Shown here: positions 49,202-49,329 of the stretch, one piece after another
How the letters are laid out: every line of letters begins with the position of its first letter
Numbering within the stretch: the first letter of the stretch is position 1
Assembly: GCA_944392315.1 (NCBI GenBank)
Contig: CALXWH010000022.1
Coordinates: 1-49,329, forward strand
Direction of reading: 5' to 3'
DNA length: 49,329 nucleotides
From: an uncultured Alphaproteobacteria bacterium
GTDB taxonomy: Bacteria; Pseudomonadota; Alphaproteobacteria; RF32; CAG-239
Notes under the pieces: model-generated
Told to the model about the DNA's origin: nothing
What the model saw: only the letters and a program-made list of their open reading frames with translations
The model's database searches: none
Program-made: the position numbers and the translations under genes

Positions 49202-49329
49202 ATTCTTTTGTTTTTCAGTATCATTAGCTACAAGTGAGAACAAAGGGGAAGCGAACCCCTGAAATGGGGTTTGACTACAAGCGAAAGGCGGGCGGAAGAA
49301 CGCCGGTAAGCCAAAGGCTTATGAGCGCC
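49202..49329 (+). other. Hairpin-rich tail after tRNA-Ala
   Basis: Three compact hairpins follow one another: AACCCC/GGGGTT (49254-49259/49266-49271), GGCG/CGCC (49291-49294/49301-49304) and TAAGCC/GGCTTA with an AAA loop (49307-49312/49316-49321). No gene is seen and the window ends inside the block. Confidence 0.4.

Overview
The window looks like chromosome from an alphaproteobacterium with moderately AT-rich DNA. The strongest lineage marker is a small DUF3035/BamF-like lipoprotein. Supporting signs are a membrane-anchored M23 peptidase next to a bactofilin, paired M16 peptidases, and loose pieces of the dacA-tmk-holB-tatD-MBL neighbourhood. Lipid A modification (EptA-like), LspA, BamF-like, RlpA and AsmA-like proteins indicate a diderm envelope. 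No phage, transposase, integrase or CRISPR array was seen. A host-associated, gut-type lineage is my guess from gene content and base composition, not something the sequence proves.

Layout. 1-471: no gene, a two-copy 40-bp repeat and a hairpin-terminator. 472-8410 (-): AlgJ-like SGNH protein with an MBOAT acyltransferase, an atypical HAD protein, a very large AsmA-like protein and an unknown protein. 8585-10789 (+): a solitary GltD-like oxidoreductase overlapping rlmH, then a small membrane protein. 10895-18708 (-): envelope genes (bactofilin, LmdC-like M23 peptidase, FtsB-like protein, two M16 subunits, BamF-like lipoprotein, lspA) and deoB. 18842-22887: a secreted putative zincin, an overlooked 55-codon ORF with its own promoter and terminator, a three-gene CnrY/CnrH/CnrX-like ECF sigma module, and a small membrane protein behind a folded leader. 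22958-28373 (-): DHH phosphoesterase, PhnP-like MBL protein, TatD, small membrane protein, HolB and an unknown secreted protein. 28549-31339 (+): rlpA, D,D-carboxypeptidase, tmk. 31454-37393 (-): MORN-like protein and a complete cecR-ybhG-ybhF-ybhS-ybhR efflux operon. 37394-38361: a gene-free block of tandem repeats ending in a promoter whose spacer is a perfect palindrome. 38362-42674: an OmpR/histidine-kinase pair divergent from a Dgk1/dolichol-kinase-like protein and an EptA-like phosphoethanolamine transferase. 42742-48948 (-): large unknown membrane protein, Dxs-like synthase behind a MerR-type promoter, DUF3137 protein, conserved unknown protein, queH. 49126-49201 (+): tRNA-Ala(GGC), then a hairpin-rich tail.

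How the parts work together. Most genes serve the envelope: peptidoglycan cutting and shape (M23, bactofilin, RlpA, carboxypeptidase, FtsB-like), lipoprotein maturation and outer-membrane assembly (LspA, BamF-like, AsmA-like), surface acylation (MBOAT/AlgJ-like), lipid A modification with probable diacylglycerol recycling (EptA-like plus Dgk1-like), export (YbhGFSR) and envelope or metal sensing (ECF trio, two-component system). The most promising regulatory observations are: (1) the Dgk1-like/EptA-like pair beside a two-component system; (2) the ECF trio with a matching GAAC-N16-CGTT promoter and His/Met/Asp-rich repeats in its sensor-like protein; (3) a 19-bp-spacer MerR-type promoter ahead of a divergent Dxs-like gene; (4) the palindromic cecR promoter about 700 bp upstream of cecR, separated from it by a 22-copy 14-bp minisatellite. 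All functional calls come from reading motifs by eye; no database search was run.
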